In this document: positions 25,387 to 34,141 of the stretch, one piece after another
Layout: each line of letters opens with the position of its first letter
Position numbering within the stretch: the stretch's first letter is position 1
From: Gemmatimonas sp.
Lineage (GTDB): Bacteria > Gemmatimonadota > Gemmatimonadetes > Gemmatimonadales > Gemmatimonadaceae
Direction: 5' to 3'
DNA length: 51,935 nt
Assembly: GCA_011390935.1 (NCBI GenBank)
Contig: JAABRL010000027.1
Coordinates: 1-51,935, forward strand
Notes under the pieces: model-generated
Seen by the model: only the letters and a program-made list of their open reading frames with translations
What the model was told of the DNA's origin: nothing
Database searches by the model: none
Made by a program: the position numbers and the translations under genes

Positions 25387-26183
25387 CAGCGGATGACCGT
25401 GCCGATGCGACCCCACCGGATGTCCGTGAGAAATGGTAGCGCACGATCGCTGTCCATGCCGTTGTAGCTGTAGTACACGAACGACGGACGACCGCGCACG
25501 TTCTCGCGCGGCACGAGTCCCCAATAGCGTCCGTCCTTGGAGTCGTAGCGGTTATCGCCGAGCATGAACAGCATGTCGGGGGGAATCACGAGCGGTCCCC
25601 AATCGTCGAGCGTGGGCACCGGCGCCGGATCGCCGAAGCGACTGCCGCGAATCTCGTGCGCCCGCTGCCACTGGAACAGGTCGATGCTGAAGTCGCCATT
25701 GGCGCGCGGATTCTCGCGCATGGCATCGGGCTGCGGCTGCGGCTGGCCGTTGAGGTGAAACAGTCCGCCGCGCATGTACACCGTATCGCCGGCCACGGCC
25801 ACGAGCCGCTTCACGAGGGTCGGGTGCGGATCGTCCGGCTGGTCGATCTGCCGGGGCGACTTGAACACCACGACATCGCCGCGCTCCGGTTCCGCGTAGC
25901 CCGGCAGGTTGATGTTCGTGAACGGGACGTGCGGCCCGTAAGCGAGCTTGTTCACGAACAGCCAGTCGCCAACGAGGAGCGTGGGGATCATGCTGCCCGA
26001 CGGGATCCGATACGCTTCGAAGAGAAACGTGCGGATGAAGAAGAAGATCGCGAGCGTCCAGAGAATCGCCTTGATGTTGTCCTTGGTGGACGACGGGCGT
26101 TCGGGCGCTGCGGCCTTGCCGCCACGGAGGGCGGCCACCGAGTTCACGGGGGCGTCGGGCTGGGAGTTGGACTTGCGGGCCAC
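25386..26183 (-). CDS. lepB: signal peptidase I
   Basis: A 265-residue S26 peptidase. A single membrane anchor (ILWTLAIFFFIRTFLF, about 40-55) precedes the catalytic Ser64 in IPSGSMIPTL and the general-base Lys125 in LVKRLVAVAGD; box D/E is LGDNRYDSKDGRYWGLV. It cleaves Sec signal peptides at the periplasmic face. The frame is open to an ATG at 26258, but that stretch contains the strong terminator hairpin of the upstream SWIB gene, so the GTG at 26183 (MARKSNSQPD) is preferred. Confidence 0.93.
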   Translation of the reverse strand: MARKSNSQPDAPVNSVAALRGGKAAAPERPSSTKDNIKAILWTLAIFFFIRTFLFEAYRIPSGSMIPTLLVGDWLFVNKLAYGPHVPFTNINLPGYAEPERGDVVVFKSPRQIDQPDDPHPTLVKRLVAVAGDTVYMRGGLFHLNGQPQPQPDAMRENPRANGDFSIDLFQWQRAHEIRGSRFGDPAPVPTLDDWGPLVIPPDMLFMLGDNRYDSKDGRYWGLVPRENVRGRPSFVYYSYNGMDSDRALPFLTDIRWGRIGTVIR

Positions 26184-26219
26184 GGCAGCGTTCGGAGAGA
26201 GACGAGGGATGACACGCGA

Positions 26220-26254
26220 CGAGGGGGCGCGCCCGTGCGGGACACGCCCCCTCG
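26220..26254 (-). terminator. strong GC hairpin downstream of the SWIB gene
   Basis: CGAGGGGGCG and CGCCCCCTCG form a perfect 10-bp stem; the 15-base loop itself can pair CCCG with CGGG. It starts 20 bases after the SWIB stop and precedes lepB. There is no T-run, so it may be an intrinsic terminator of the U-less type or an mRNA-end stabiliser. Its presence argues against the longer lepB start. Confidence 0.7.
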
Positions 26255-26274
26255 CCACGCCTGCCGAAAGATGG

Positions 26275-26718
26275 TCAGGAGAGGTGCTTGCTGACCAGCG
26301 CGGTCATCTCGAACATCGAAACCTGCTTCTTGCCGGCGAACACGGCCTTCAGCTTGTCGTCGGCGTTGATCATGCGCTTGTTCTTGCTGTCCTGCAGGCC
26401 GTTCTTCTTGATGTACTCCCACAGCTTCTTGGTGGCTTCGGTGCGCGGAAGCCCCTTCGTGCCAATCACCGCGCCCAGTTCGGCGGACGGCGTCATGGCC
26501 TTCATGAACGCCGCATTCGGCGTGCGCTTCTTTGCTGCGGCCTTCTTCGGCGCCGCCTTCTTGGCAGCGGCCTTCTTGGGGGCCGCCTTCTTGGCAACAG
26601 CCTTCTTCGGAGCCGCCTTCTTGGCGGCGGCCTTCTTGGGGGCTGCCTTCTTAGCAGCGGCCTTCTTCGGGGCGGCCTTCTTCGCCGCCTTCTTTGCGGA
26701 CTTCTTCGCAGGGGCCAT
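26275..26718 (-). CDS. SWIB/MDM2-domain protein with histone-H1-like Lys/Ala repeats
   Basis: A 147-residue basic protein. Residues 1-65 are repeats of KKAAPKKAAA, like the C-terminal tails of eukaryotic histone H1 and bacterial Hc1-type proteins. Residues about 68-147 are a SWIB domain (FMKAMTPSAELGAVIG, LPRTEATKKLWEYIKKNG, LQDSKNKRMINADDKL, VSMFEMTALVSKHL). It probably coats or compacts DNA. SWIB-lysine-rich fusions are known from chlamydiae and several other phyla. The promoter region is unusually elaborate (spacer palindrome and 22-bp repeats), and a strong hairpin follows the stop, so it is likely a tightly controlled single-gene unit. Confidence 0.93.
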   Translation of the reverse strand: MAPAKKSAKKAAKKAAPKKAAAKKAAPKKAAAKKAAPKKAVAKKAAPKKAAAKKAAPKKAAAKKRTPNAAFMKAMTPSAELGAVIGTKGLPRTEATKKLWEYIKKNGLQDSKNKRMINADDKLKAVFAGKKQVSMFEMTALVSKHLS

Positions 26719-26775
26719 GGAATCTCCTGAGTGGGGTGCCGGTCCGTGTCACGCACAGACTACGTGACGCGCCAC

Positions 26776-26803
26776 AAGCTATATGGCGCCATACGTCGCG
26801 CAA
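26776..26803 (-). promoter_or_regulatory. SWIB gene promoter with palindromic spacer
   Basis: On minus TTGCGC (26803-26798), a 16-base spacer and TAGCTT (26781-26776) form a good promoter 58 bases before the SWIB ATG. The spacer contains the 12-bp perfect palindrome TATGGCGCCATA (26782-26793), placed exactly where a repressor would block polymerase. Confidence 0.55.
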
Positions 26804-26817
26804 TAGGGGAAAACGCG

Positions 26818-26873
26818 ATTTTCCCTCTGGGGAGTGCGGATTCTCCCTCTGAAGCGCGTCAATTTCCCCTGTG
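26818..26873. repeat. three direct repeats with exact 22-bp period upstream of the SWIB promoter
   Basis: ATTTTCCCTCTG, ATTCTCCCTCTG and ATTTCCCCTGTG start at 26818, 26840 and 26862, exactly 22 bp (two helical turns) apart. They lie in the only sizeable gap (26719-26907) between the hydrolase and SWIB genes and about 50-105 bases upstream of the inferred transcription start. An AGGGGAAAA (26805-26813) forms an inverted match to the first copy. Candidate activator or nucleoid-protein sites. Confidence 0.55.
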
Positions 26874-26907
26874 ACGCAGTGTCAACGTGCCTCGGGAGCG
26901 TATGCCA

Positions 26908-28584
26908 TCACCCTCCGCCCCCTGCGCGGATGACCCAGTGCACGATCGAATCGCGCACCGATGCCGGTAGCGTGCGCGATGACAGCCGCCCGTATCCCTG
27001 CGGGTCACCGAGGCTGTCCGCCAGCAACAGATGGTTCACGCCGGGCACGCGTTGCAGCTGCACTGCGCCAGTGCCTCGCGTGCGCAGCAGCGCGGCGAGT
27101 TCCTCCGCCTGTGCGACCGGGACCTGCTGATCCTGCTCACCGTGCACGAGCAGCACGTCGGCACCATGGACGCGCATGTCGACCCGCGGATCGTGCTCCA
27201 GCCAGTCACGCATCCAGGGATCGAGCGACGCCAGCCGTTCCGTCGCGGACTCGGCCTCAGCCAACGCGGCCTCAGCCAACGCGGCCTCGCGCCGTGTCAT
27301 CGTGGCGAGCGGGGGGCCGGACTCGGCGCGCGCATCTGCGCGGTGGTCCAACCACGCACGACGCTGCGCGCGCGCCAGCTCTCGCCCTGCACGCGATGGT
27401 GCCGCCAGCAGGACCAGTCGACGGACCGACGTGTCCTCGGCGGCAAGATCGAGCGCCACATGCGCACCATCGCTGTGTCCGATGAGGACAATCGGCACGT
27501 CGCGCAGCGCCTCACGTGCGCGCAGCCAGCCGAGCACCGCGTGCATGTCGCGCACCTCGTCACGGCGTGTCGCGACAAACGCCGCACCGCCCGAGTTGCC
27601 GGCGCCCCGATCATCCATGCGCACACTCGCCACACCCTGTCGAGCGAGCGCTTCGGCCAACTCGCCGAAGGGACGGTACGACGCGAAACCTGGCACACCG
27701 AGGTCGCGGTCCTGCGGTCCGGATCCACTCACGAACACCACCACCGCGCGCGGCGGCGCCATCAGTGGCCGCACGAACTCTCCCTCCAGCCGGACACCAT
27801 CAGGTGCGCGCAATGTGACCGGCGAACGCATGAGTCCCGGTGTCGACGTGCGCTGCACGGTCGGCGAACGCGTTGGCGCAGGGACACGATGCACCTGCAG
27901 ACGCCGCGACGGCGACGTCGCGCGCTGCACGCGTCCCGCGCTGTCGAGCGTCAGGTGCCAATCGCCGTCCGGGTGCAGCAGCCGGATCGAATCGTCGCGC
28001 ACTCGGCGTGGGCGAACCACGCGCCGCCGATCGGCCGGCGGCATCGAGACCGCAGTGATCGTGGTGTCCGCACGACGGCCCAGCAGCTCGAGCAGCGCCA
28101 CGGAGGCATCGTGCCACGGTGTGGCGTGTGCGGGAGCACCCATCGCCGTGATGGATACCGGCACACCGATCAATGCCCCCTGCACCACGAACAATGAGTC
28201 CCTGGTGGTGAGCACGCGCCAACGCTCGTCGGTGCGTCCGTGTGAGGCAGGCCAGGCGCGATGCACGTCCCAGCGGAGGGGCACGTCATTCGCCCCCATC
28301 GACACGAACACGCGATGCACCTCACCGCGCCGTGTCAGCTGCAGCACACTCTCGACCCATCCGTCGCCATCGTCCACCACCTCGGTGGCAATGGTGTCGC
28401 CGCCATCCGTCAGAAGCACGTAGTGGCGACGCGTGTCCACGACATCGCCGAGCGCGACCGTGTTCGTGATCGGTTCGGTACGGGTTGCGAGCGGCGGTGC
28501 ATCTGGCGGCGCGCTGCACTGTACCATCATCACCGCCCCGACAAGACACAGCGCGACCGGCCACCACGCGGCGCGCCCATTCAC
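26908..28584 (-). CDS. alpha/beta hydrolase with large N-terminal domain, exported
   Basis: A 558-residue protein. The GTG at 28584 overlaps the endonuclease IV stop (GTGA) and gives MNGRAAWWPVALCLVGAV, a signal or lipoprotein-like leader ending near MVQCSAPP. Residues about 30-260 are an unrecognised beta-rich domain. The C-terminal hydrolase has VVVFVSGSGPQDRD, the nucleophile elbow IGHSDGAH, acid VHGEQDQQVP and His in PGVNHLL, like prolyl oligopeptidase/BAAT-type hydrolases. A short AEAALAEAES repeat is present near residue 450. The longer frame to 28737 lies inside the nfo gene. Confidence 0.85.
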   Translation of the reverse strand: MNGRAAWWPVALCLVGAVMMVQCSAPPDAPPLATRTEPITNTVALGDVVDTRRHYVLLTDGGDTIATEVVDDGDGWVESVLQLTRRGEVHRVFVSMGANDVPLRWDVHRAWPASHGRTDERWRVLTTRDSLFVVQGALIGVPVSITAMGAPAHATPWHDASVALLELLGRRADTTITAVSMPPADRRRVVRPRRVRDDSIRLLHPDGDWHLTLDSAGRVQRATSPSRRLQVHRVPAPTRSPTVQRTSTPGLMRSPVTLRAPDGVRLEGEFVRPLMAPPRAVVVFVSGSGPQDRDLGVPGFASYRPFGELAEALARQGVASVRMDDRGAGNSGGAAFVATRRDEVRDMHAVLGWLRAREALRDVPIVLIGHSDGAHVALDLAAEDTSVRRLVLLAAPSRAGRELARAQRRAWLDHRADARAESGPPLATMTRREAALAEAALAEAESATERLASLDPWMRDWLEHDPRVDMRVHGADVLLVHGEQDQQVPVAQAEELAALLRTRGTGAVQLQRVPGVNHLLLADSLGDPQGYGRLSSRTLPASVRDSIVHWVIRAGGGG

Positions 28585-29495
28585 GCGGCGCGCACCTCCG
28601 CGAGCCCACGCAACAACGCGATGTCCTCCACATCCCACGCGTCGGGCGTGTCGTCCGTCTCCGCCACCTCCGGCACTGCTTGCGGGGTTTCCAGCAGGCA
28701 CGGAATGCCACGCGCTCGCGGATCCTGCAGCAGCCACCCGAACGCCTCCGCACCAATCGCGCCGCGACCGATTCGCGCGTGTCGATCCTTGTTGGAGCCG
28801 AGGGCGCCTTCACTGTCGTTGAGGTGCAGGAACGAGGGGGAGGCACCGGCGGCGCGTTCGAACGCGTCGAGTACGACGGTGACGTTGTCGCGCGATGCGG
28901 TCAGATCGTAGCCGGAGGCGTACAGGTGACACGTGTCGAGCCCGTACCCCGCACGAGCGCGCAACTCGGCCGGCAGCGCATCGAGCATCGCGCCCACCTC
29001 GTCGGGCGTGCGGCCCACCGTCGTGCCCGCGCCGGCGGTGTTTTCGATCAGCAGACGCGTGGGGCCCTCGGGGACCGCGAGCAGTGCGCGGCGCATCGCT
29101 TCGCCCACACGCGCGATCGCGCTGTCACGATCCTTGTCGGTGGCGGCACCTGGATGAAAACACACACCGCCCACGCCGAGCGCGGTGCTGCGCTCCAGCT
29201 CCTTGGCCAACGCGGCGGCGGCACGCTCCCACTTCTCGGCATCCGGGGTGGCGCAGTTGAGCACGTAACCTGCGTGCACGATCACGTGTGCGGCGTCGAT
29301 CCCCGCCTCCGCGAGCGCTTCGCGAAAGCGCGCGATGCGATCGGGCTTCACGCTGACCTTGTCGTTGTAGAACTTCGGGATCGCGCTGAAGATCTGCAGC
29401 GCCTGCATGCCGCCTCGACCGGCGCGTCGCGCGGCCATGGGAATGCCACCGGTGTCGATGCAGTGGGCGCCGAGCAGAAGCGGACGATCAGGCAT
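28581..29495 (-). CDS. nfo: endonuclease IV (AP endonuclease)
   Basis: A 304-residue TIM-barrel DNA repair enzyme. Zinc-ligand motifs are all visible: LLGAHCIDTGG, IVHAGYVLN, CFHPGAA, LIENTAGAG, GLDTCHLYASGYD, FLHLNDSEGALGSNKDRHARIGRG split over two motifs, and LLETPQ. It incises DNA at abasic sites. Overlaps the downstream hydrolase gene by 4 bases. Confidence 0.95.
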   Translation of the reverse strand: MPDRPLLLGAHCIDTGGIPMAARRAGRGGMQALQIFSAIPKFYNDKVSVKPDRIARFREALAEAGIDAAHVIVHAGYVLNCATPDAEKWERAAAALAKELERSTALGVGGVCFHPGAATDKDRDSAIARVGEAMRRALLAVPEGPTRLLIENTAGAGTTVGRTPDEVGAMLDALPAELRARAGYGLDTCHLYASGYDLTASRDNVTVVLDAFERAAGASPSFLHLNDSEGALGSNKDRHARIGRGAIGAEAFGWLLQDPRARGIPCLLETPQAVPEVAETDDTPDAWDVEDIALLRGLAEVRAA

Positions 29496-29534
29496 GGCAA
29501 ACCGTGCGAAGGGGAACGGACGGAGCGCGGCGCG

Positions 29535-30569
29535 TCAGCGAATCGTGGCGCGCCGCACGAGAAACACCGTGTCGCCACCAGTGGGTGGCACTTCGGACCA
29601 ACCCACGGCAAGCGCCGCACCGCGCACCGCGACAAACGGATCAGACGCCGGGCTCAGCCCCGCGTTCACCGTCAAACGGCGTTCGAAGAGATGACCTGCG
29701 GTGCGCGAGATCGCGAGCGCGATGCGCGGACGAGCACCGCTGTTGGGGTCTTCGTACACCACGGCGACGTAGTCTCCATCGGTCGTCACCTGCGCCGACC
29801 CCAACCGATCACCGTACACGATCGGAATCGGTGGCTCGAAGGCGGCACGCGGGTCCATCTGGTGCGCGTAGAAGAACCCCGCGCCTTCGGGACCAACGAG
29901 CGCGTACGCGAGATGTACGTACCCGTTCACCGCATCCACGGCCAGCCCGGGCGCAGGACGCGCGCACCCGGTGGGCACCCCCTTGGGCACATCGCGCGCA
30001 TCGGTGGATCCCACATCGACGGTGTCGACGGGAATCGGCCCACGCCAGCGCGTCTGCCCCAGATCGCGCCACGCGGTGAGCAGATGCACGCGATTGTCGG
30101 CCCGCTCCGACCACCACGCGGCCACCTGCCCGCGTGGGGTGCTTACCACGCGCGTACTGCCCAAGCACCGCTGGGCATCGGTCGGCAGGCGCCCGGTACC
30201 GAGCGACTGGTCCGGGGCCGGTGGCGTCTCGACCACAGGCAGCGGGCCGCCGGGCGCACGACGCTCCTGCGATGCCGGCATGCGGCGCACCTCCGCCTGA
30301 AGCGCCATCAGCCGTCGCGATTCGTGCATCAGGCGCGGACGCGTGATCACCCACTCCCCCTGCTCCCGTGGCGTGGTGTCCCGCGCCAGCGCGGAGTCGG
30401 GGTGCGTCCAGAGGGAATCCACCGCGGATTCCGCGATTCCGCCGAGGGAGAGCGTCGTCGGCGCTTCATCGACCCAGTCGATTTCGCGCGCGGAGTCCAG
30501 ACACGCTGCCATCGGCAGCACGAGGGCGAGGAATACGGCACGGCGCGGCACACGGAGCACAAAAGGCAT
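29535..30569 (-). CDS. hypothetical lipoprotein, possible beta-propeller
   Basis: A 344-residue protein starting MPFVLRVPRRAVFLALVLP and ending its leader in the lipobox PMAAC. The mature part has recurring patterns such as GQVAAWWSERADNRVHLLTAWRD split by YVHLAYAL, YVAVVYEDPNSG and LAVGWSEV that resemble sialidase/BNR-like repeat strands, but no Asp-box is clear. Function unknown. Divergent from panB with 62 bases between starts. Confidence 0.7.
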   Translation of the reverse strand: MPFVLRVPRRAVFLALVLPMAACLDSAREIDWVDEAPTTLSLGGIAESAVDSLWTHPDSALARDTTPREQGEWVITRPRLMHESRRLMALQAEVRRMPASQERRAPGGPLPVVETPPAPDQSLGTGRLPTDAQRCLGSTRVVSTPRGQVAAWWSERADNRVHLLTAWRDLGQTRWRGPIPVDTVDVGSTDARDVPKGVPTGCARPAPGLAVDAVNGYVHLAYALVGPEGAGFFYAHQMDPRAAFEPPIPIVYGDRLGSAQVTTDGDYVAVVYEDPNSGARPRIALAISRTAGHLFERRLTVNAGLSPASDPFVAVRGAALAVGWSEVPPTGGDTVFLVRRATIR

Positions 30570-30593
30570 CACGGATGGTAATCTGCTGGCAGC

Positions 30594-30607
30594 CCCGCGT
30601 GCGCGGG
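30594..30607. promoter_or_regulatory. perfect palindrome-like hairpin CCCGCG-TG-CGCGGG between divergent genes
   Basis: Six-bp perfect stem with a 2-base loop, 25 bases upstream of the panB ATG; TACACT follows it and could be part of a panB -10. Operator or 5'-UTR hairpin; role unknown. Confidence 0.3.
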
Positions 30608-30631
30608 TACACTCCCCTTGCCATCCCGACC

Positions 30632-31423
30632 ATGTCCCGACCCACCATTGCCGACCTCCGGGCGCGCACCGACCTTGGCGAACAGCTTGCCCTGCTCACC
30701 GCCTACGACTCCGCCTTCGCGCGCCTCGCCGAGTCCGCGGGCATCGACCTGTTGCTCGTCGGGGATAGCGTCGGGCCCACCATGCTGGGCCTCCCGTCGG
30801 CCATTCCCGTGACGATGGACGACATGCTGCACCATACGCGCGCCGTGGTGCGCGCCACGGAGCGCGCGCATGTGATCTGCGACCTGCCTTTCATGGCGTA
30901 CCACTGCAGTGAAGACGAGGCGGTACGCAACGCTGGTCGCGCTCTGCAGGAGGCCGGTGCGCAGTCGGTGAAGTTCGAGGGCGGCGCGCGATGGGTGCCG
31001 TTCGTGCAACGGTGCGTCGATGCCGGCATCCCGGTCATGGGCCATCTGGGTCCACGCGGAGGGCAGAGTTCCTTGACGCACGGCATTACCACGGACCGCG
31101 CGATGGCCCACGCCACGCGTCAGCTGGTGGACGACGCCACCACCCTCGAGGGGACCGGCGTGTGGGCCCTGCTGCTCGAGCGGCTCCCGCAGGAGATCGC
31201 GCAGGCCATCACCGCCGCGGTGCGCATTCCCACGATCGGTATCGGATCGGGACCGCACTGTCGTGGGCAGGCGCAGGTCATGCACGATGTGCTCGGCTTG
31301 GTGGGGAACACGCGGCCACCACACGCGGTGCGGTATGCCGAGCTGGGGGAAACCGTACGCGAGGCGTTCGCCACCTTCGCGACCGACGCGAAGGCGGGTC
31401 GATTGCACGAACGCCTCGAGTAG
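30632..31423 (+). CDS. panB: 3-methyl-2-oxobutanoate hydroxymethyltransferase
   Basis: A 263-residue TIM-barrel enzyme that makes ketopantoate for coenzyme A synthesis. Motifs are LTAYDSAFARLAESAGID, LLVGDSVGPTMLGLPSAIPVTMDDM, CDLPFMAYH, VKFEGG, GHLGPRGG and GIGSGPHCRGQAQVMHDVLGL. The frame is open upstream to 30368 within the divergent lipoprotein gene, but the ATG at 30632 (MSRPTIADLRAR) is at the normal N-terminus of the family. Confidence 0.95.
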   Translation: MSRPTIADLRARTDLGEQLALLTAYDSAFARLAESAGIDLLLVGDSVGPTMLGLPSAIPVTMDDMLHHTRAVVRATERAHVICDLPFMAYHCSEDEAVRNAGRALQEAGAQSVKFEGGARWVPFVQRCVDAGIPVMGHLGPRGGQSSLTHGITTDRAMAHATRQLVDDATTLEGTGVWALLLERLPQEIAQAITAAVRIPTIGIGSGPHCRGQAQVMHDVLGLVGNTRPPHAVRYAELGETVREAFATFATDAKAGRLHERLE

Positions 31424-31454
31424 CCACGCACGCTCAGTCCCCGGGTCCGGGCGT

Positions 31455-31460
31455 TAGCTT
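31455..31460 (+). promoter_or_regulatory. -10-like TAGCTT ahead of the P5C dehydrogenase gene
   Basis: TTAGCTT lies 63 bases upstream of the ATG at 31523 in the 99-base gap after panB. The gap also contains CCCGG-GT-CCGGG, a short hairpin that could end panB transcription, and GGAGA before the start codon. Confidence 0.3.
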
Positions 31461-31522
31461 GGGAGTGGCCGCGCCGCGTGGTGGCGCGCCGATCCCATTC
31501 CTGCGATTTCTGGAGACAATCC

Positions 31523-33160
31523 ATGAGCACCGCCGCCTTCGACGGCTCGCGCCGCGTCCCCCCCGCCATCAATGAGCCCATTCGCGCGTACGCGCCGGGC
31601 TCCCCCGAAAAGGGCTCGCTGAAGGCTCGGTTGGCGAGCATGGCCACGGAGTGTCCTGAGATTCCGGTGGTGGTGGGGGGCAAGCGCATTCACACCGGCG
31701 AGATGGGCGAATCGGTGATGCCGTGCGATCACCACCACGTGATCGCGCGGTACCACAAGGCGCGCCCTGAGGACGTGCACGCCGCAATCGCCGCGGCCGC
31801 GGATGCGCAGCGCGACTGGGCCAACTGGCGGTGGGAGGACCGCGCGGCCGTGTTCCTGCGCGCCGCCGAACTGCTCACCACCACGCGCCGCGACACGCTC
31901 AACGCCGCAACGATGCTCGGCCAGGCCAAGACGGTGTTCCAGGCGGAGATTGACGCCGCGTGTGAGCTGATCGACTTCTGGCGCTTCAATGCGCAGTTCG
32001 CGCAAGAGCTGTACGCCGAGCAGCCGGTCTCCGATCACACGATGTGGAACCAGCTCGACTATCGGCCGCTCGAAGGGTATGTGTACGCGGTGACGCCGTT
32101 CAACTTCACGGCGATCGGTGGCAACCTGTGCAGTGCGCCCGCCATGATGGGCAATGTGATTTTGTGGAAGCCCGCCTCCACGGCAATGCTGTCGGCATGG
32201 TACACGCTGCAGATCCTCGAGGAGGCCGGCCTGCCGCCGGGAGTCATCAACTTTCTGCCGGGCGATCCGGTCACGATCTCCGACATCGCGCTCGCTGACC
32301 CGTCGTTGGCCGGCGTGCACTTTACCGGCTCCACCGGCGTGTTCAACAGCATGTGGGAGACGATCGGCCGCAACATGGGGCGCTACCGCGGATACCCGCG
32401 CATTGTGGGCGAGACGGGCGGCAAGGACTTCATCGTGGCGCACCCGAGCGCCGATCCGCAGGTGCTGGCCGTGGCGATGGTGCGCGGCGCCTTCGAGTAC
32501 CAGGGGCAGAAGTGTTCGGCCGCCAGTCGCGCCTACATTCCACGCTCGTTGTGGCCCGACGTGCGCGATCGCGCCGTCGCCATGATGGAAGACATGCGCA
32601 TGGGTGACGTGCGCGACTTCCGCAACTTCACCGCGGCGGTGATCGACGAGAAGGCGTTCAATCGCAACGCGCGCTATCTCGCGATGGCAAAGGACTCGGC
32701 CACGATCATCGCCGGTGGAGGGACGCACGGCCAGACGGGCTGGTACGTGGAGAACACGCTGGTGGAGGCCACCGATCCGTCGCACCCGATGCTGTGCGAA
32801 GAGATCTTCGGCCCGATCCTCACCTGCTACGTGTACGACGATGCGCGGTGGGAGGAGACGCTCGCCCTGGTCGACCGCACGAGCCCGTACGCCCTCACCG
32901 GCGCGATTCATGCGCGCGAGCGCGGTGTGCTGCAGCACGCGGCCACGGTGCTGCGTCAGGCGGCGGGCAACCTGTATCTCAACGACAAGCCCACGGGTGC
33001 CGTGGTGGGACAGCAGCCGTTCGGCGGGGCGCGTGCGTCGGGGACCAACGACAAGGCCGGCTCCAAGCTCAACCTCGTGCGCTGGATGAGCGCGCGAAAC
33101 ATCAAGGAAACCTTCAGCCCGCCAACGGACTGGCGCTATCCGTTCCTCGGCGAGGAGTAA
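31523..33160 (+). CDS. pruA: L-glutamate gamma-semialdehyde (1-pyrroline-5-carboxylate) dehydrogenase
   Basis: A 545-residue aldehyde dehydrogenase of the stand-alone P5CDH type (length and N-terminal VPPAINEPIRAYAPGSPEK are characteristic). The catalytic Cys331 is in GQKCSAASR and the general base Glu297 in GETGGKD; VTPFNFTAIGGN and FTGSTGVF bind NAD. It oxidises glutamate semialdehyde to glutamate in proline catabolism. No proline dehydrogenase gene is seen nearby. GGAGA precedes the ATG. Confidence 0.95.
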   Translation: MSTAAFDGSRRVPPAINEPIRAYAPGSPEKGSLKARLASMATECPEIPVVVGGKRIHTGEMGESVMPCDHHHVIARYHKARPEDVHAAIAAAADAQRDWANWRWEDRAAVFLRAAELLTTTRRDTLNAATMLGQAKTVFQAEIDAACELIDFWRFNAQFAQELYAEQPVSDHTMWNQLDYRPLEGYVYAVTPFNFTAIGGNLCSAPAMMGNVILWKPASTAMLSAWYTLQILEEAGLPPGVINFLPGDPVTISDIALADPSLAGVHFTGSTGVFNSMWETIGRNMGRYRGYPRIVGETGGKDFIVAHPSADPQVLAVAMVRGAFEYQGQKCSAASRAYIPRSLWPDVRDRAVAMMEDMRMGDVRDFRNFTAAVIDEKAFNRNARYLAMAKDSATIIAGGGTHGQTGWYVENTLVEATDPSHPMLCEEIFGPILTCYVYDDARWEETLALVDRTSPYALTGAIHARERGVLQHAATVLRQAAGNLYLNDKPTGAVVGQQPFGGARASGTNDKAGSKLNLVRWMSARNIKETFSPPTDWRYPFLGEE

Positions 33161-33169
33161 GGGCGACCA

Positions 33170-34141
33170 ATGCGTACGCTGAAATTCGTGACCTGCGATG
33201 TGTTCACCGACACCCCGCTCACCGGCAATCCGCTGGCGGTGGTGTTCGGCGCCGAAGGGCTCCCCGACGAGACCTTGCTGGCGATCACGCGCGAGTTCAA
33301 CTACTCCGAGACGACGTTCGTATTCGCGGCCGAGACACCCGACACGACGCGTCGTGTGCGCATCTTCACGCCGGGTGGCGAGGTGCCCTTTGCAGGGCAT
33401 CCCACGCTGGGTACGGCGCACGTGCTGGTGGCCACGGGCGCCGTGCGCGCCAACGCCGACGACGGGGGTACTGCCGTGCTCAATCTGGTACTCGGCGAGA
33501 ACGTGGGCCCGGTGCCGGTGCGGGTATGGTGCGAGAACGGCCTGCCGACGCGCGCGCAACTCACCACGGCGCAGTCACCGGAGGAGCGCGCGGATGGTGT
33601 GCCATCGCTCGAGGCGCTCGCCGATGTGTTCGGCTTGCATGTCCGTGATTTCGTGGGTGGTATGCACGCGCCGATGGGTGTGTCGTGCGGGCTGCCGTTT
33701 CTTGTGGTGCCGCTTGCGTCGGTCGACGCGGTGCAGCGTGCGCGGGTGCGTTTGGACGCGTGGGAGACACACCTGCGCGGTCAGTGGGCTACCGAGCCGC
33801 TCGTATTCGCGCTGGTGCGCGACGACGCGGAGCGGCAGGGGCTGCCCGGTGACCTGCGGGATGTGGACATTCGTGCGCGCGTGTTCGTGCCGGGGTTGTC
33901 TGTGCCGGAAGACCCCGCCACGGGTTCGGCGAATGCGTGCCTGGCGGCCTACCTCGCAGCACGCACACCGCGCGACGGCACGCTACGCTGGCGCGTGGCA
34001 CAAGGCGTGGAGATGGGGCGTCCGTCACGCCTTGAACTCGAGGCGGACAAGCAGGGTGGTGTGGTCACCGCGGTCCGCGTGGCCGGCGCCAGCGTGGTGG
34101 TGAGTGAGGGGGTCATGCGGCTGCCCCTGCCGAGCAGTTGA
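33170..34141 (+). CDS. PhzF family isomerase/epimerase
   Basis: A 323-residue protein with the diaminopimelate-epimerase-like fold: TCDVFTDTPLTGNPLAVVFGA, the catalytic Glu in FNYSETTFV (near residue 47), IFTPGGEVPFAGHPTLGTAH and EDPATGSANACLAAYL. PhzF of phenazine synthesis is the type member; most homologues have unknown substrates, and no phenazine genes are present here. It follows the dehydrogenase by 9 bases. Its stop codon is the TTGA of palindromic repeat H. Confidence 0.92.
   Translation: MRTLKFVTCDVFTDTPLTGNPLAVVFGAEGLPDETLLAITREFNYSETTFVFAAETPDTTRRVRIFTPGGEVPFAGHPTLGTAHVLVATGAVRANADDGGTAVLNLVLGENVGPVPVRVWCENGLPTRAQLTTAQSPEERADGVPSLEALADVFGLHVRDFVGGMHAPMGVSCGLPFLVVPLASVDAVQRARVRLDAWETHLRGQWATEPLVFALVRDDAERQGLPGDLRDVDIRARVFVPGLSVPEDPATGSANACLAAYLAARTPRDGTLRWRVAQGVEMGRPSRLELEADKQGGVVTAVRVAGASVVVSEGVMRLPLPSS

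Noticed and set aside
26184..26258. N-terminal extension of signal peptidase I to the ATG at 26258
   Set aside because: The segment is a perfect 10-bp terminator hairpin following the SWIB gene; the GTG at 26183 gives a normal LepB N-terminus.
26510..26715. Tandem DNA repeat or satellite
   Set aside because: The periodicity is explained by codons for KKAAPKKAA repeats of the SWIB/H1-like protein.
27230..27300. Short direct repeats (GCCTCAGCCAACGCG) as a regulatory array
   Set aside because: They lie in frame inside the hydrolase gene and encode an ALAEA repeat in a helix.
33170..34141. Phenazine biosynthesis locus
   Set aside because: Only a PhzF-family gene is present; no other phz genes are nearby and PhzF homologues are widespread with unrelated roles.
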